From Flavobacteriales bacterium (GTDB lineage: Bacteria; Bacteroidota; Bacteroidia; Flavobacteriales; TMED113): a DNA stretch of 18,858 nt. A program made the translations under genes and the position numbers. The stretch's first letter is position 1. Every line of letters begins with the position of its first letter. The notes beneath the pieces are model-generated. The model did no database searches. It saw only the letters and a list, made by a program, of their open reading frames with translations, and was not told the DNA's origin. This document shows positions 1 through 10,548 of this stretch, piece by piece. The DNA lies in assembly GCA_002713285.1 (NCBI GenBank), contig PAVX01000019.1:34562-53419 (forward strand). The letters are read 5' to 3'.

Positions 1-1334
<1,334 letters not shown>

Positions 1335-1339
1335 GATGA

Positions 1340-4021
1340 TTATCTTGCCATAAGGATACTGCCTTTTTGTTCTTTTGTTTCTCCTAGATTAGTTTGATAT
1401 AATATTCGATAACTATAGACATCTGGGTCTAATAATGTGCCATTTTTTAATGTACCATCCCAACCTTCATTGTAATCAGTTGTTTTAAATACTTCACCAC
1501 CCCATCTATCAACAATTGTAAGAACGTATGTACTTTTGTTAATGTAAAGTAAGGAAGGACGAAATACATCATTCACTCCATCATTATTTGGAGTAAATAC
1601 ATCTGGTGTATATGCATAATGATCTTGCAGAATGGTAATTTCTTTATTCACTATATCTGTACAGCCAAATTCATCGACAACTTCCAATTGAACGATATAT
1701 ATGCCAGGACTTGTATATAAATGTGTTGGTTGTTCTAAAGTGGATGTATTATTATCTCCAAAATCCCACAACCAATCTATAACGTTTGTGTCATTAGTTA
1801 GATTTGTAAATTCGGTTGGTGTATTAGATAGATAAAATTGATATTCATCAATGTCAAAATCTGCAATTGGTGCTGAGTTTAAGTTAATAATAACAGCTTC
1901 TATACACCCAAAGTTGTCAATTGTTTCAATTAAGTATTCACCTTCTCCTAAATTATTAAAAGTCCCGCTATTATTTGAAGTACTTAATCCTGTATTAATC
2001 TCTGATATTTGGTATGAATAAGGTGGATTCCCTCCTATAATATTAGCACTAATTTGTCCATCATTCCCATTAATACACTCTGTCCATATTGGATCAATGA
2101 CCATTGCTTCATCTGTTGATACATTAATTTCAGTTTCATATGAGCAATTATTGTTATCGGTAATTAATAAATTATAAACTCCTAAATACAGATTATTAAT
2201 ATTTGCATCATTAGAATCAAATCCATTCTCAGTAGACCATTCGTAATTATAAGGAGCTGTTCCTCCTGAAATATTAATTTGAATGAATCCATTTTGTGCA
2301 TCTTCACATGCAGCATTTCCCACCTCAGATTCTATTGATAATGGGTCTGGTTGATTAATTGTAAAATCTGTAATGGCTTCACATCCATTTGCGTCTGTTA
2401 CTGTTGTGGTATATTCACCTGATGTTAAATTAAATTCATCTTCTATGTCGTAAGGTGGATTTCCTCCCTCAATTGTATACTCAGCTTGTCCATCACTTCC
2501 CTCATAACAAGATGTGCCGGTTACATCAGTAGCTATCGTTAATATTTCGGGTTCAGTAATTGTAAAAAACACTTCATCGCCCGGAATTAAACAACCATTG
2601 TCATCAATAGTTGAAAAATAATAATCACCCGCCGATAATTCTGGAAATGTTATTGTTTCACCAATGAGAGAAGTGATAATATTTTCACTATTACCTAAGA
2701 TTGTATTATAAGGAGCTGTTCCACCAGTAATTATGATTTCAATTTCACCACTATTAGCACCATTACATAAGACATCATTGATAATGGTTACACTTTCAAT
2801 TTGATTAGGTTGGGTTATTTCTAATGCTAATTCATCACTTACACAGTCCGGGGTTTCTATTGTAACAGCATATAAACCTGGTTCTAGATTTTCAAAAAGG
2901 TAAGTATCACTATTTGATTCTTGAGAATTGATTAAGTTATCATTTTCATATAAGCTATATGTCCAATCTCCTTCATTAGGTGCAAATACTTCAATTGAAC
3001 CATTGTTTTCATTGTAACATGTTATATCGGTTGGGGATGCAGTAAGAGTAAGTTCTTCAAATACGATATTAACATCTGTACCGCCTACACCACCTTCAAA
3101 ACCACACCAATCACCTGCATCACAACATAATGATGCACCAACTGTGTATTCTACATCACCACCTGGATAAACTATAATTTCAGGTCCTGTACCAATTATA
3201 TTCCCAAACTCATCTTGCCATGTAATGTCTGTTCCGGAAACTGCTGGATAAAATTCAATTTCTTCTAATATATAATCATCATCTCCGTTAGGTGTAAACC
3301 TCCATCCATCATCTTCACAAGTCCATGCATTTGGATAGTTTCTTTCTATACCATCTGCACCTGTAACTACATGTGCTATTGTACCATCGATATTATGTAA
3401 GCCATGTATCGCAGCTCCTGAATTCCAAGTTGTGCATAATACTTTTTCAGCGATATGTGTTTCAATGACATTAGTTGTTTCAAATAATTTAATTTGACTA
3501 GTGTAACAAATATCTGTACATGAAAACATTGGAATTCCGCAAAAAGAGACTATGAAAATTCTATTTGGCGCTTCTCCAATAGTTGCATATGCTATAGTAC
3601 CATTACCATTGACACCTGGATAGATGTCTTGCCAAGGACATAGGATTCCATTTTGTGTTTCAGGCTCTGTTTGAGTAGGAATTGCTGCTCCTATTGTCCA
3701 ATCAGAGTAACCTCCGGCATTAGCTGTATTGAAACTTAAATAGTTATTTGATGCTAAAACAACTTGACTGTAAGTGTTGCCATAGAATTCAAAATCAAAA
3801 CCCATATCAATAATGCCGCCAAAAATATCATCTGTATAAATATTAGAGTCTATCAAGTCAACTGCAAAAGCAGTAGCTGTTAATGTTACACCCACATTTC
3901 CCTCTTGGCCTTCACATAAGATAGTGTCTCCAGTAGCAATTACTTGTGCTTCTGAATATAAGCCCATAGTTAATAAGATTATAAATGATATTTTATATTT
4001 CAAGTAGTCCATTGAAAGCAT
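1340..4021 (-). CDS. Secreted T9SS cargo with SprB-like repeats, PKD domain and type B sorting domain
   Basis: This is a large secreted or surface protein of 893 residues, of the gliding-motility-associated C-terminal (CHU_C) family. Residues 1-25 form a Sec signal peptide: Lys, a hydrophobic run, then SEAQ. A second Met at residue 4 is an equally possible start. Residues about 50-250 resemble the N-terminal beta domain common in these proteins. From about 325 to 712 there are five SprB-like repeats of roughly 65-80 residues, each with a Cys near its start and a GG(T/N)(A/P)PY motif. A PKD domain spans about 718-797 (WDFGDN, then HLYTSPGIY). The type B T9SS sorting domain covers about 803-892 (FTPNNDGVND, VDRWGGEVF, WDGT). 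By family knowledge the protein crosses the inner membrane by Sec and the outer membrane by T9SS, where the C-terminal domain is recognised. No catalytic domain is visible, so an adhesive or structural role is inferred. The exact function is unknown. Confidence 0.93.
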   Translation of the reverse strand: MLSMDYLKYKISFIILLTMGLYSEAQVIATGDTILCEGQEGNVGVTLTATAFAVDLIDSNIYTDDIFGGIIDMGFDFEFYGNTYSQVVLASNNYLSFNTANAGGYSDWTIGAAIPTQTEPETQNGILCPWQDIYPGVNGNGTIAYATIGEAPNRIFIVSFCGIPMFSCTDICYTSQIKLFETTNVIETHIAEKVLCTTWNSGAAIHGLHNIDGTIAHVVTGADGIERNYPNAWTCEDDGWRFTPNGDDDYILEEIEFYPAVSGTDITWQDEFGNIIGTGPEIIVYPGGDVEYTVGASLCCDAGDWCGFEGGVGGTDVNIVFEELTLTASPTDITCYNENNGSIEVFAPNEGDWTYSLYENDNLINSQESNSDTYLFENLEPGLYAVTIETPDCVSDELALEITQPNQIESVTIINDVLCNGANSGEIEIIITGGTAPYNTILGNSENIITSLIGETITFPELSAGDYYFSTIDDNGCLIPGDEVFFTITEPEILTIATDVTGTSCYEGSDGQAEYTIEGGNPPYDIEDEFNLTSGEYTTTVTDANGCEAITDFTINQPDPLSIESEVGNAACEDAQNGFIQINISGGTAPYNYEWSTENGFDSNDANINNLYLGVYNLLITDNNNCSYETEINVSTDEAMVIDPIWTECINGNDGQISANIIGGNPPYSYQISEINTGLSTSNNSGTFNNLGEGEYLIETIDNFGCIEAVIINLNSAPIADFDIDEYQFYLSNTPTEFTNLTNDTNVIDWLWDFGDNNTSTLEQPTHLYTSPGIYIVQLEVVDEFGCTDIVNKEITILQDHYAYTPDVFTPNNDGVNDVFRPSLLYINKSTYVLTIVDRWGGEVFKTTDYNEGWDGTLKNGTLLDPDVYSYRILYQTNLGETKEQKGSILMAR
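1886..3049 (-). repeat. Five tandem SprB-like protein repeats within the T9SS cargo gene
   Basis: The repeats lie at about residues 325-403, 410-490, 495-558, 560-635 and 640-712 of the encoded protein. Each has a Cys followed by an Asn/Gly-rich turn, then a GG(T/N)(A/P)PY-type motif in four of the five, and a later Gly-Tyr strand. At DNA level, 18 bases are identical between 2246-2263 and 2705-2722, both encoding the GTAPYN motif. Most of the remaining repeat DNA has diverged, so this is an old repeat family with a locally conserved core. Confidence 0.8.
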
Positions 4022-4189
4022 ATATTTAGTGTTTATATATGTATTATAATCAATAATTATACCAAATTATATTGATATTGATTCTTTAGTGATTACAATT
4101 TACAATTATAATTACAAATAATTTAATTTTTTAGACATATAAAGAATGATATTTTTATAAATTAGCATCTTAAATTAAATTAAAAAAAT
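4022..4189. other. Divergent intergenic region between T9SS cargo gene and mdh
   Basis: These 168 very AT-rich bases separate two divergently transcribed genes and so should hold promoters in both directions. I found no good TAnnTTTG match on either strand. Short direct repeats (TTACAATT-like) occur around 4094-4120 but have no assignable role. No small ORF or RNA structure is evident. Confidence 0.5.
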
Positions 4190-5128
4190 ATGAAAATTAC
4201 GGTAGTTGGTGCGGGGGCAGTAGGAGCAAGCTGCGCCGAATATATAGCCATGAAAAATTTTGCATCTGAAGTTGTTTTATTAGATATAAAAGAAAATTTT
4301 GCAGAAGGAAAGGCTATGGATTTAATGCAAACAGCTTCTTTGAATGGTTTTGATACTCAAATTATTGGCAGTACTAATGATTATTCTAAAACTGCTGGTA
4401 CTGATATTGCAGTTATTACCAGTGGTATACCTAGAAAGCCTGGTATGACAAGGGAGGAATTAATAGGAATTAATGCAGGTATTGTTAAAACAGTATCGGA
4501 AAATTTAATCACACATTCTCCAAATGTGATTCTTGTTATTGTAAGTAATCCGATGGATACAATGACTTATTTAGCTCTTAAGTCAACAGGTTTAGATAAG
4601 AATCGAATTATTGGTATGGGGGGAGCATTAGATAGTGCAAGATTTAAATACAGATTAAGCGAGGCGTTAGGATGTCCAGCTTCTGACATTTCTGCAATGG
4701 TTATAGGTGGTCATAGTGACAAGGGTATGGTGCCCTTAACGCGTCTAGCTACACGAAATAGTGTGCGAGTTTCTACATTTTTATCTATTGATAGATTGGA
4801 AAAGGTTAAGCAAGACACTAAAGTTGGTGTGGCTACACTTACATCAATGCTTGGTACTTCCGCATGGTATGCACCTGGAGCAGCAGTTTCAACTATTGTT
4901 CAATCGATTGCTTGCGATCAAAAAAAGATGTTGCCGTGTTCTGTATTGTTAGATGGTGAATATGGCTTGTCGGATTTAACAATAGGTGTTCCAGTGGTTC
5001 TTGGAAAAAATGGAGTAGAGAACATTGTGGAAATTGATTTAACTGAGGATGAGATTTCCCAATTGAAAGAATCAGCAGATGGCGTGAAAAAAACAAATTT
5101 AATATTAAGTGAAATGAATTTATTTTAA
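4190..5128 (+). CDS. mdh: Malate dehydrogenase
   Basis: This is NAD-dependent malate dehydrogenase (312 residues, LDH-like MDH family), which interconverts malate and oxaloacetate in the TCA cycle in the cytoplasm. The Rossmann fold begins at once with GAGAVG (residues 7-12), and D32 sits at the end of the second strand, as expected for NAD(H). The substrate arginines are R82 and R88 in the loop PRKPGMTREE. N120 lies in SNPMD. The catalytic relay is D148, R151 and H175, with exactly the D-R and R-H spacing of lactate and malate dehydrogenases. H175 sits in GGHSD, where most relatives have GGHGD. The length is normal. The gene is transcribed alone: a divergent cargo gene lies upstream and a converging one overlaps its stop by 4 bp. 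No Shine-Dalgarno sequence precedes the ATG, which is usual in this phylum. Confidence 0.97.
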   Translation: MKITVVGAGAVGASCAEYIAMKNFASEVVLLDIKENFAEGKAMDLMQTASLNGFDTQIIGSTNDYSKTAGTDIAVITSGIPRKPGMTREELIGINAGIVKTVSENLITHSPNVILVIVSNPMDTMTYLALKSTGLDKNRIIGMGGALDSARFKYRLSEALGCPASDISAMVIGGHSDKGMVPLTRLATRNSVRVSTFLSIDRLEKVKQDTKVGVATLTSMLGTSAWYAPGAAVSTIVQSIACDQKKMLPCSVLLDGEYGLSDLTIGVPVVLGKNGVENIVEIDLTEDEISQLKESADGVKKTNLILSEMNLF

Positions 5129-7422
5129 TTCATCACTATTATTTTAGATCGCTCTACAAGAGTTTGATTTTTTTTCATCTCTACTATATATACACCAGGC
5201 AAGACACCTCTTAAATCAATTTTTGTATTTGAACCAAGTATTTCTTGCCGTATTAATATCTTGCCTAAGTTTGAATATATTGTTATATAATAATCTCCTT
5301 TTTCTTCAATTTTGATTTCAAAAATACCATTATTTGGGTTTGGAAAAATTTCAATATTTTGCTGGATATCTATATTATGAATTGCACTATCCTCAGATCC
5401 TAAGAATAATTCTAAACCTCCACTAGCATTACCTCTTATTAAGTCAGGTTTTTGATCGCTATTAATATCTGCAATCGTGATTTTTGAATGAACGCAATTA
5501 TTAATATTAATAATATTATTGGTAATTAGATTATATTCTTCTAATAGGTTCAGTATGAGATTATTATCAATATTGTTTTCAATATTATCATATAGATATA
5601 TTAAACCACTTTCTGTCCCTACTGCTAAATAATAGATGTTATTATATTCAAATATAAACGGAGTAGTATATCCTGTCAGGTAAGTTGGGTCTGACAAATG
5701 AATACCGCCAAGACTTTTAGTAAAAATTTGATCCCCATTTTCATTATAATCTCCACTTGGAAACTCTGGAGTGTAGTCTTCAAATTCCGGCATATTAAGA
5801 GACCCTGTATTTTGATAATAGTTAATACCGTTATATACGCCATTATCGATCCCCATTCTTTCTCCGATAACTAAATCTAACATACCATCTCTATTTAGAT
5901 CCACTAATTGTGGTGTAGCAAAACTACCCACATCAATATCTAATAATTCATATGTTGAAAATGTAGGAAAGTCATTATTTGTATTTTCACCATCATTTTC
6001 AAAATAATATATTTGACCGTTATTGTCTCCAAGAATCATATCAATATCTTGATCGTTGTCAAGGTCGCCAAAAGTTGGATGGAGAGATTGAATATTAACT
6101 AAATTGCCTAAAGTTGACAAGTTGCTAAAATCATCGGTGATAAACTTAAACTCAGGATTGGTTTCTGTGCCAGTATTTTCATAAAGAGAAATTTTGGAAT
6201 TATAATTACCATTATCAAAATAACCCTTATTACTAACCAATAAGTCTAATAGATTGTCATTGTTTAAGTCGTATAGAAGTGGAGTTGCATTAGTGCCTAC
6301 ATCAATCATCTCTTTTATTAGAAAATCATTTTCAATAAAATCAAATTGTATGTTGTTATTGTTTCCAGTATTACCAGTATTTTTATAAAAAAGCACATTT
6401 TTGTGATTTTCTGAGACATTCACTCCGTTTGGACTAATGATTAAATCTTTCAAGTTATCATTATCTACATCCACATGGAATGCGGCAGGGAATCGGGTTA
6501 AGTTAACGGAGTTAGTGTAGCTTGGAAAATTAAGATCTTGTTCAACCATTAAGGCTTCTTCATTGGACCCTCCATTATATAGCATAATCATATTGTCATA
6601 GGTTATGTCTCCCAATAAAAGTTCCAGTCCCTCATTGTTTAACGGGTTTAAATCCAACGCTAAAACTGTTGATCCTGAGTGAGCAAACCGACCATTCTCA
6701 TCATCTTCATTACAGTCTTCATTTAAACCAAGTGTCACGGTGTTAGTGCTAAAGTCCTCTTTAAATCTTCCCCAACAATTATCACTTCTTACTAAATTAA
6801 TGCTGTCAGTATTTTCATACATTTGAATCGATTTGTTTTCATGAAAATAAATATGTGTACCAGATGGATCGAATGTTAAAATGTCAATATCTAAATCCCC
6901 ATCAACATCGATAATTGCAGGAATATCAGAACTGCTCACATATACTGGAATTTGTCCAAATCCTGCATCAGAGGTCAATATTTTAGTAAACTCAAATGAA
7001 ATTTCATTAATTGTAGTATTTGTATAAAGAGCTATAGAGGATTCGGAGCTGGTAAAAATATCTGGTTTAAAATCTTGATTATAGTCTAATATTAACACCC
7101 AGTCAGTTAATGGAGGAAAGAATTGAATATATTCAGGAGCATATTCAAAATTATTTGTTAATGCGTTAAATATAAAAGTCATAATCCTATTTCCATTCAC
7201 GGTACCATTTTTTCCTGACCGATCAAAAACAAAAAGGTCATCTATACCATCTTGATTTAAGTCAATGTTTGAAAATTGACAAAAATTCATGCCACCAGCC
7301 CACGCATTCGATAGGTTGATGTCATTTTTAGAAACTATTACATCATGATTTTGAATCAATTCTATCTGTGAAAAAGATAGATTTACTGTGAATGTGAAAA
7401 TTAATATATAAAAGCTTCTCAT
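5125..7422 (-). CDS. Secreted FG-GAP/VCBS-repeat protein with type A T9SS sorting domain
   Basis: This 765-residue secreted protein has a signal peptide at residues 1-18, ending SFSQ. Its body carries about eight calcium-loop motifs of the FG-GAP/VCBS type, DxNxDxxxD or close variants, starting near residues 54, 113, 172, 318, 385, 453, 508 and 652. Such repeats form integrin-alpha-like beta-propellers. The end, about 688-764, is a type A T9SS sorting domain: IFPNPNNG, then YSNLGKIL, LRGVLPGVYIVEM and a final strand. By family knowledge, export is by Sec and then T9SS, with the sorting domain cleaved. No enzyme domain is visible, so binding to cell-surface or extracellular material is inferred. 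The gene converges on mdh with overlapping stop codons. It carries a different sorting-domain type from the other cargo gene nearby. Confidence 0.92.
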   Translation of the reverse strand: MRSFYILIFTFTVNLSFSQIELIQNHDVIVSKNDINLSNAWAGGMNFCQFSNIDLNQDGIDDLFVFDRSGKNGTVNGNRIMTFIFNALTNNFEYAPEYIQFFPPLTDWVLILDYNQDFKPDIFTSSESSIALYTNTTINEISFEFTKILTSDAGFGQIPVYVSSSDIPAIIDVDGDLDIDILTFDPSGTHIYFHENKSIQMYENTDSINLVRSDNCWGRFKEDFSTNTVTLGLNEDCNEDDENGRFAHSGSTVLALDLNPLNNEGLELLLGDITYDNMIMLYNGGSNEEALMVEQDLNFPSYTNSVNLTRFPAAFHVDVDNDNLKDLIISPNGVNVSENHKNVLFYKNTGNTGNNNNIQFDFIENDFLIKEMIDVGTNATPLLYDLNNDNLLDLLVSNKGYFDNGNYNSKISLYENTGTETNPEFKFITDDFSNLSTLGNLVNIQSLHPTFGDLDNDQDIDMILGDNNGQIYYFENDGENTNNDFPTFSTYELLDIDVGSFATPQLVDLNRDGMLDLVIGERMGIDNGVYNGINYYQNTGSLNMPEFEDYTPEFPSGDYNENGDQIFTKSLGGIHLSDPTYLTGYTTPFIFEYNNIYYLAVGTESGLIYLYDNIENNIDNNLILNLLEEYNLITNNIININNCVHSKITIADINSDQKPDLIRGNASGGLELFLGSEDSAIHNIDIQQNIEIFPNPNNGIFEIKIEEKGDYYITIYSNLGKILIRQEILGSNTKIDLRGVLPGVYIVEMKKNQTLVERSKIIVMN

Positions 7423-7543
7423 AAGTATTTTTGATTGTTCATGTTAAAAAATGAATGAAAAATTAAAGTTACGATAAATCTTTTGTATTTAGTATTTATT
7501 AACAACATCAGTTATTTTATATTAAAACTTCCTTTCTTTTTTA

Positions 7544-7551
7544 TATATTTG
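7544..7551 (+). promoter_or_regulatory. Candidate Bacteroidota -7 promoter element upstream of secDF
   Basis: TATATTTG fits the Bacteroidota -7 consensus TAnnTTTG exactly and is followed by GCG, a context common in flavobacteria. Transcription would start near 7556-7560, giving a leader of about 20-25 bases before the secDF ATG at 7580. No clear TTTG-type -33 element lies at the usual distance, and the region upstream is simply AT-rich, so this rests on the -7 box and its position. Confidence 0.5.
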
Positions 7552-7579
7552 CGTTCATTTTACAATTAAAAAGTATCTT

Positions 7580-10525
7580 ATGAATAATAGTAATGTTAGA
7601 AATTTAATCAGGTTTATTGGAATAATATTTTTTATATCCTTTCTTTTTTCACTCTCATTTACATTTGTTGTTAATAGAGAACAGAGTAAAGCAGTAGATT
7701 TTGCAAAAGGTGATTATACTTTAGAGCAGTATTATTTAGATTCTATAGCTAATGAACCGGTGTATACTCCGTGGTTATTTTTTGGTCAAAAGTCTTGGAC
7801 ATTTTCAGAGTGTCAGGATAGCGAATTAAAATTAGGTTTAGATTTACAGGGTGGAATGAATGTTACGCTTGAAATATCTATGCGAGATATTTTAGTTGCA
7901 TTATCTGACAACAGTCAGGATCCAGTTTTTAATAAAGCACTTCAATTAGCTTCTGCTAAAGAAAAAGAAAGTCAATTAGATTATTTAGAATTATTTGAAA
8001 CTGCATTTGAGGAATTGAATACAGGTAAAACCAGCAGATTGTCTTCTCCTCGAATTTTTGGTAATAAAGATTTGAGAGACAAGATACCATCTGATGCATC
8101 TGATGCAGAAGTAATGAACATTGTTAGAGTAGAAGCTGAGGGGGCTGTTGATAGAGCTTTTACTGTGTTAAGAGCGAGAATTGATAAGTTTGGGGTTGCA
8201 CAGCCTAGCATACAGAAGGCAGAGCGAACAGGCCGTATTATTGTAGAATTACCTGGAGTTAAAGATGTCGTCAGGGTAAAAAAATTATTACAGAGTGCTG
8301 CAGTTTTAGAATTTTGGGAAACACATGATAATTCCGAAGTATTTGCTTTCATGCAAAATGTTAATATTTCTTTGAATGAAAAAACATCACAAGAGAAGAA
8401 TGATACTGACGATTTATCAGATTTAAAACCTAACGATGATTTAGGCGATTTAGTCGATGATTTAGGTGTTAATGGTAGTGATACTCTAAATACTGTTTCT
8501 AATGTTTTATTTGATGTATTATCACCAAATATTGCTGTAGACCCAAATACAAATGCTTTGCAAATTATTCCAGGTCCTGTTGTTGGTTCTTCGTTGATAA
8601 AAGACACATCTAAGGTTAATTCTTATTTAAATGATGCGGATGTGTTAGCACTTATTCCCAATGAATTAAGAAATGCAAAGTTCTTGTGGGAAGCTAAGCC
8701 ATTTGATGAGAATAATGAACGATTAAGATTAATAGCTATTAAATCTAATAGAGAAGATAAGGCGAAATTATCAGGTGATGTTATTGTGGATGCTAATCAA
8801 GATATTGATCAGTTTGGTAATCCGCAGATTAGTATGCGAATGAATCGAAGTGGTTCTAGATTATGGCAAAAAATTACTAGAGAGAATATTGGGAATTCAG
8901 TTGCTGTGGTATTAGATGATTATGTATATTCTTTTCCTGTTGTAAATGCAGAAATTTCTGGAGGAAGTTCTGTTATATCAGGTAATTTTACGTTAGATGA
9001 AGCACAAGATTTAGCTAACATTTTAAAGGCAGGAAAGTTGCCAGCACCTGCTAGAATTATACAATCAGAAATTGTCGGACCTTCATTAGGTGCTGAAGCT
9101 ATTTCTTCCGGATATAAATCGTTTTTAATAGCTCTTGGATTTGTTCTACTATATATGATTTTCTATTATATGCATGCTGGAATGGCTTCTAATGCTGCAT
9201 TAATAATTAATATGTTTTTTATTTTTGGCGCCTTATCTGGATTAGGCGGTGTATTAACATTACCAGGTATTGCAGGTATTGTTCTAACTATTGGAATGGC
9301 TGTTGATGCTAATGTTCTAATTTATGAAAGAATCCGTGAAGAAATTGCTCAAGGTAAAGGATTAACATTAGCAATACGTGATGGTTATCAGCAAGCTTAT
9401 AGTTCTATCATAGATGCAAATATTACGACTTTATTAACGGGAGTTGTTTTGTTTTACTTTGGTTCGGGCCCTATTAAAGGTTTTGCGACAACATTGATAA
9501 TAGGTATTTTAACTTCTCTGTTTTGTGCTATTTTTATCACTAGACTTATTTTTGAGTCTAGAATAAACTCAAAAAGAAAAATCACATTTTCAAATTTTAT
9601 TACTAGAGGTGCGTTTAAAAATTTAAATATCGCATTTATCCCTAACAGAAAACGTTATTATTTTTTATCCTCTATTATTATTGTTGTTGGAGTATTCTCC
9701 TTATTTACAAAAGGGTTGAATCAAGGGGTTGATTTTCAAGGAGGTAGAACTTATGTAGTTCGTTTTGATCAACCTGTTGTAACTAATGATTTGAGATCCG
9801 TTTTAGGCGATGTTTTCGTTACTGAGAATAATTTAAACATGTTTCCAGAGGTCAAAACATTTGGAGACGTGAATCAAGTTAAAATCACCACTAATTATCT
9901 GATTAATGATTTAGATGCAGATGATTTGGTGGAAGCAAAATTAAATACAGGATTATCTTCATTTAATGATGGTAATTATGAAATTATGAGTTCTCAATTA
10001 GTCGGACCAACTATTGCTGATGATATTAAGAAATCAGCAGTTTGGTCAATCTTGTTTTCTCTGATATTAATTTTTATATATATATTAATTAGGTTTAAAA
10101 AATGGCAATACAGTTTAGGTGCTGTATTAGCAGTGTTCCATGATGTAATGATATTATTATCTATTTTTTCACTTTTTTATGGTGTTTTACCTTTTTCATT
10201 AGAAATAGATCAAGCATTTATAGCTGCTGTGTTAACTGTAATAGGTTATTCATTAAATGATACAGTTGTAGTTTTTGATAGAATTAGAGAATATGTTGCT
10301 GTTAAAGTAGGAGATAGTAGTGATGTAATTAATCGAGCACTAAATAGCACGTTAAGTAGAACTATCAATACTTCTTTAACTACATTTTTTGTATTATTAG
10401 TTATATTTCTTTTTGGTGGAGAGATTATCAGAGGTTTTATGTTTGCAATTATGACAGGAGTCATTGTTGGAACTTACTCATCCTTATTCATTGCTTCTCC
10501 AATTATGTATGATACAACTAAATAA
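7580..10525 (+). CDS. secDF: SecDF fusion, protein translocase auxiliary subunit
   Basis: This 981-residue SecD-SecF fusion is an RND-like inner-membrane protein that uses the proton gradient to pull translocating proteins out of SecYEG. An N-terminal membrane helix (about 8-31) is followed by the first periplasmic domain with GLDLQGG at 86-92. The SecD membrane bundle is at about 515-660, with GMAVDANV (572-579) and YERIREE. The SecF half starts with a helix near 693-711, then GVDFQGG at 716-722. The second bundle at about 825-975 contains GYSLNDTVVVFDRIRE from 889. These are the paired signature motifs of both subunits, in order and intact. An Asp-rich, low-complexity stretch at about 270-301 lies in the periplasmic part. 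A TatA-like gene begins 23 bp after the stop, which suggests co-transcription. Cargo of T9SS depends on Sec, so this gene serves the secreted proteins encoded nearby. Confidence 0.97.
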   Translation: MNNSNVRNLIRFIGIIFFISFLFSLSFTFVVNREQSKAVDFAKGDYTLEQYYLDSIANEPVYTPWLFFGQKSWTFSECQDSELKLGLDLQGGMNVTLEISMRDILVALSDNSQDPVFNKALQLASAKEKESQLDYLELFETAFEELNTGKTSRLSSPRIFGNKDLRDKIPSDASDAEVMNIVRVEAEGAVDRAFTVLRARIDKFGVAQPSIQKAERTGRIIVELPGVKDVVRVKKLLQSAAVLEFWETHDNSEVFAFMQNVNISLNEKTSQEKNDTDDLSDLKPNDDLGDLVDDLGVNGSDTLNTVSNVLFDVLSPNIAVDPNTNALQIIPGPVVGSSLIKDTSKVNSYLNDADVLALIPNELRNAKFLWEAKPFDENNERLRLIAIKSNREDKAKLSGDVIVDANQDIDQFGNPQISMRMNRSGSRLWQKITRENIGNSVAVVLDDYVYSFPVVNAEISGGSSVISGNFTLDEAQDLANILKAGKLPAPARIIQSEIVGPSLGAEAISSGYKSFLIALGFVLLYMIFYYMHAGMASNAALIINMFFIFGALSGLGGVLTLPGIAGIVLTIGMAVDANVLIYERIREEIAQGKGLTLAIRDGYQQAYSSIIDANITTLLTGVVLFYFGSGPIKGFATTLIIGILTSLFCAIFITRLIFESRINSKRKITFSNFITRGAFKNLNIAFIPNRKRYYFLSSIIIVVGVFSLFTKGLNQGVDFQGGRTYVVRFDQPVVTNDLRSVLGDVFVTENNLNMFPEVKTFGDVNQVKITTNYLINDLDADDLVEAKLNTGLSSFNDGNYEIMSSQLVGPTIADDIKKSAVWSILFSLILIFIYILIRFKKWQYSLGAVLAVFHDVMILLSIFSLFYGVLPFSLEIDQAFIAAVLTVIGYSLNDTVVVFDRIREYVAVKVGDSSDVINRALNSTLSRTINTSLTTFFVLLVIFLFGGEIIRGFMFAIMTGVIVGTYSSLFIASPIMYDTTK

Positions 10526-10548
10526 ATAATATACAAGCCAAGCCGTAT

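Noticed and set aside
7981..8607. 208-codon open frame on the minus strand inside secDF
   Set aside because: It lies wholly within the conserved SecD coding region, and its translation is Ser/Thr-rich with no recognisable domain, typical of a shadow frame in AT-rich DNA.
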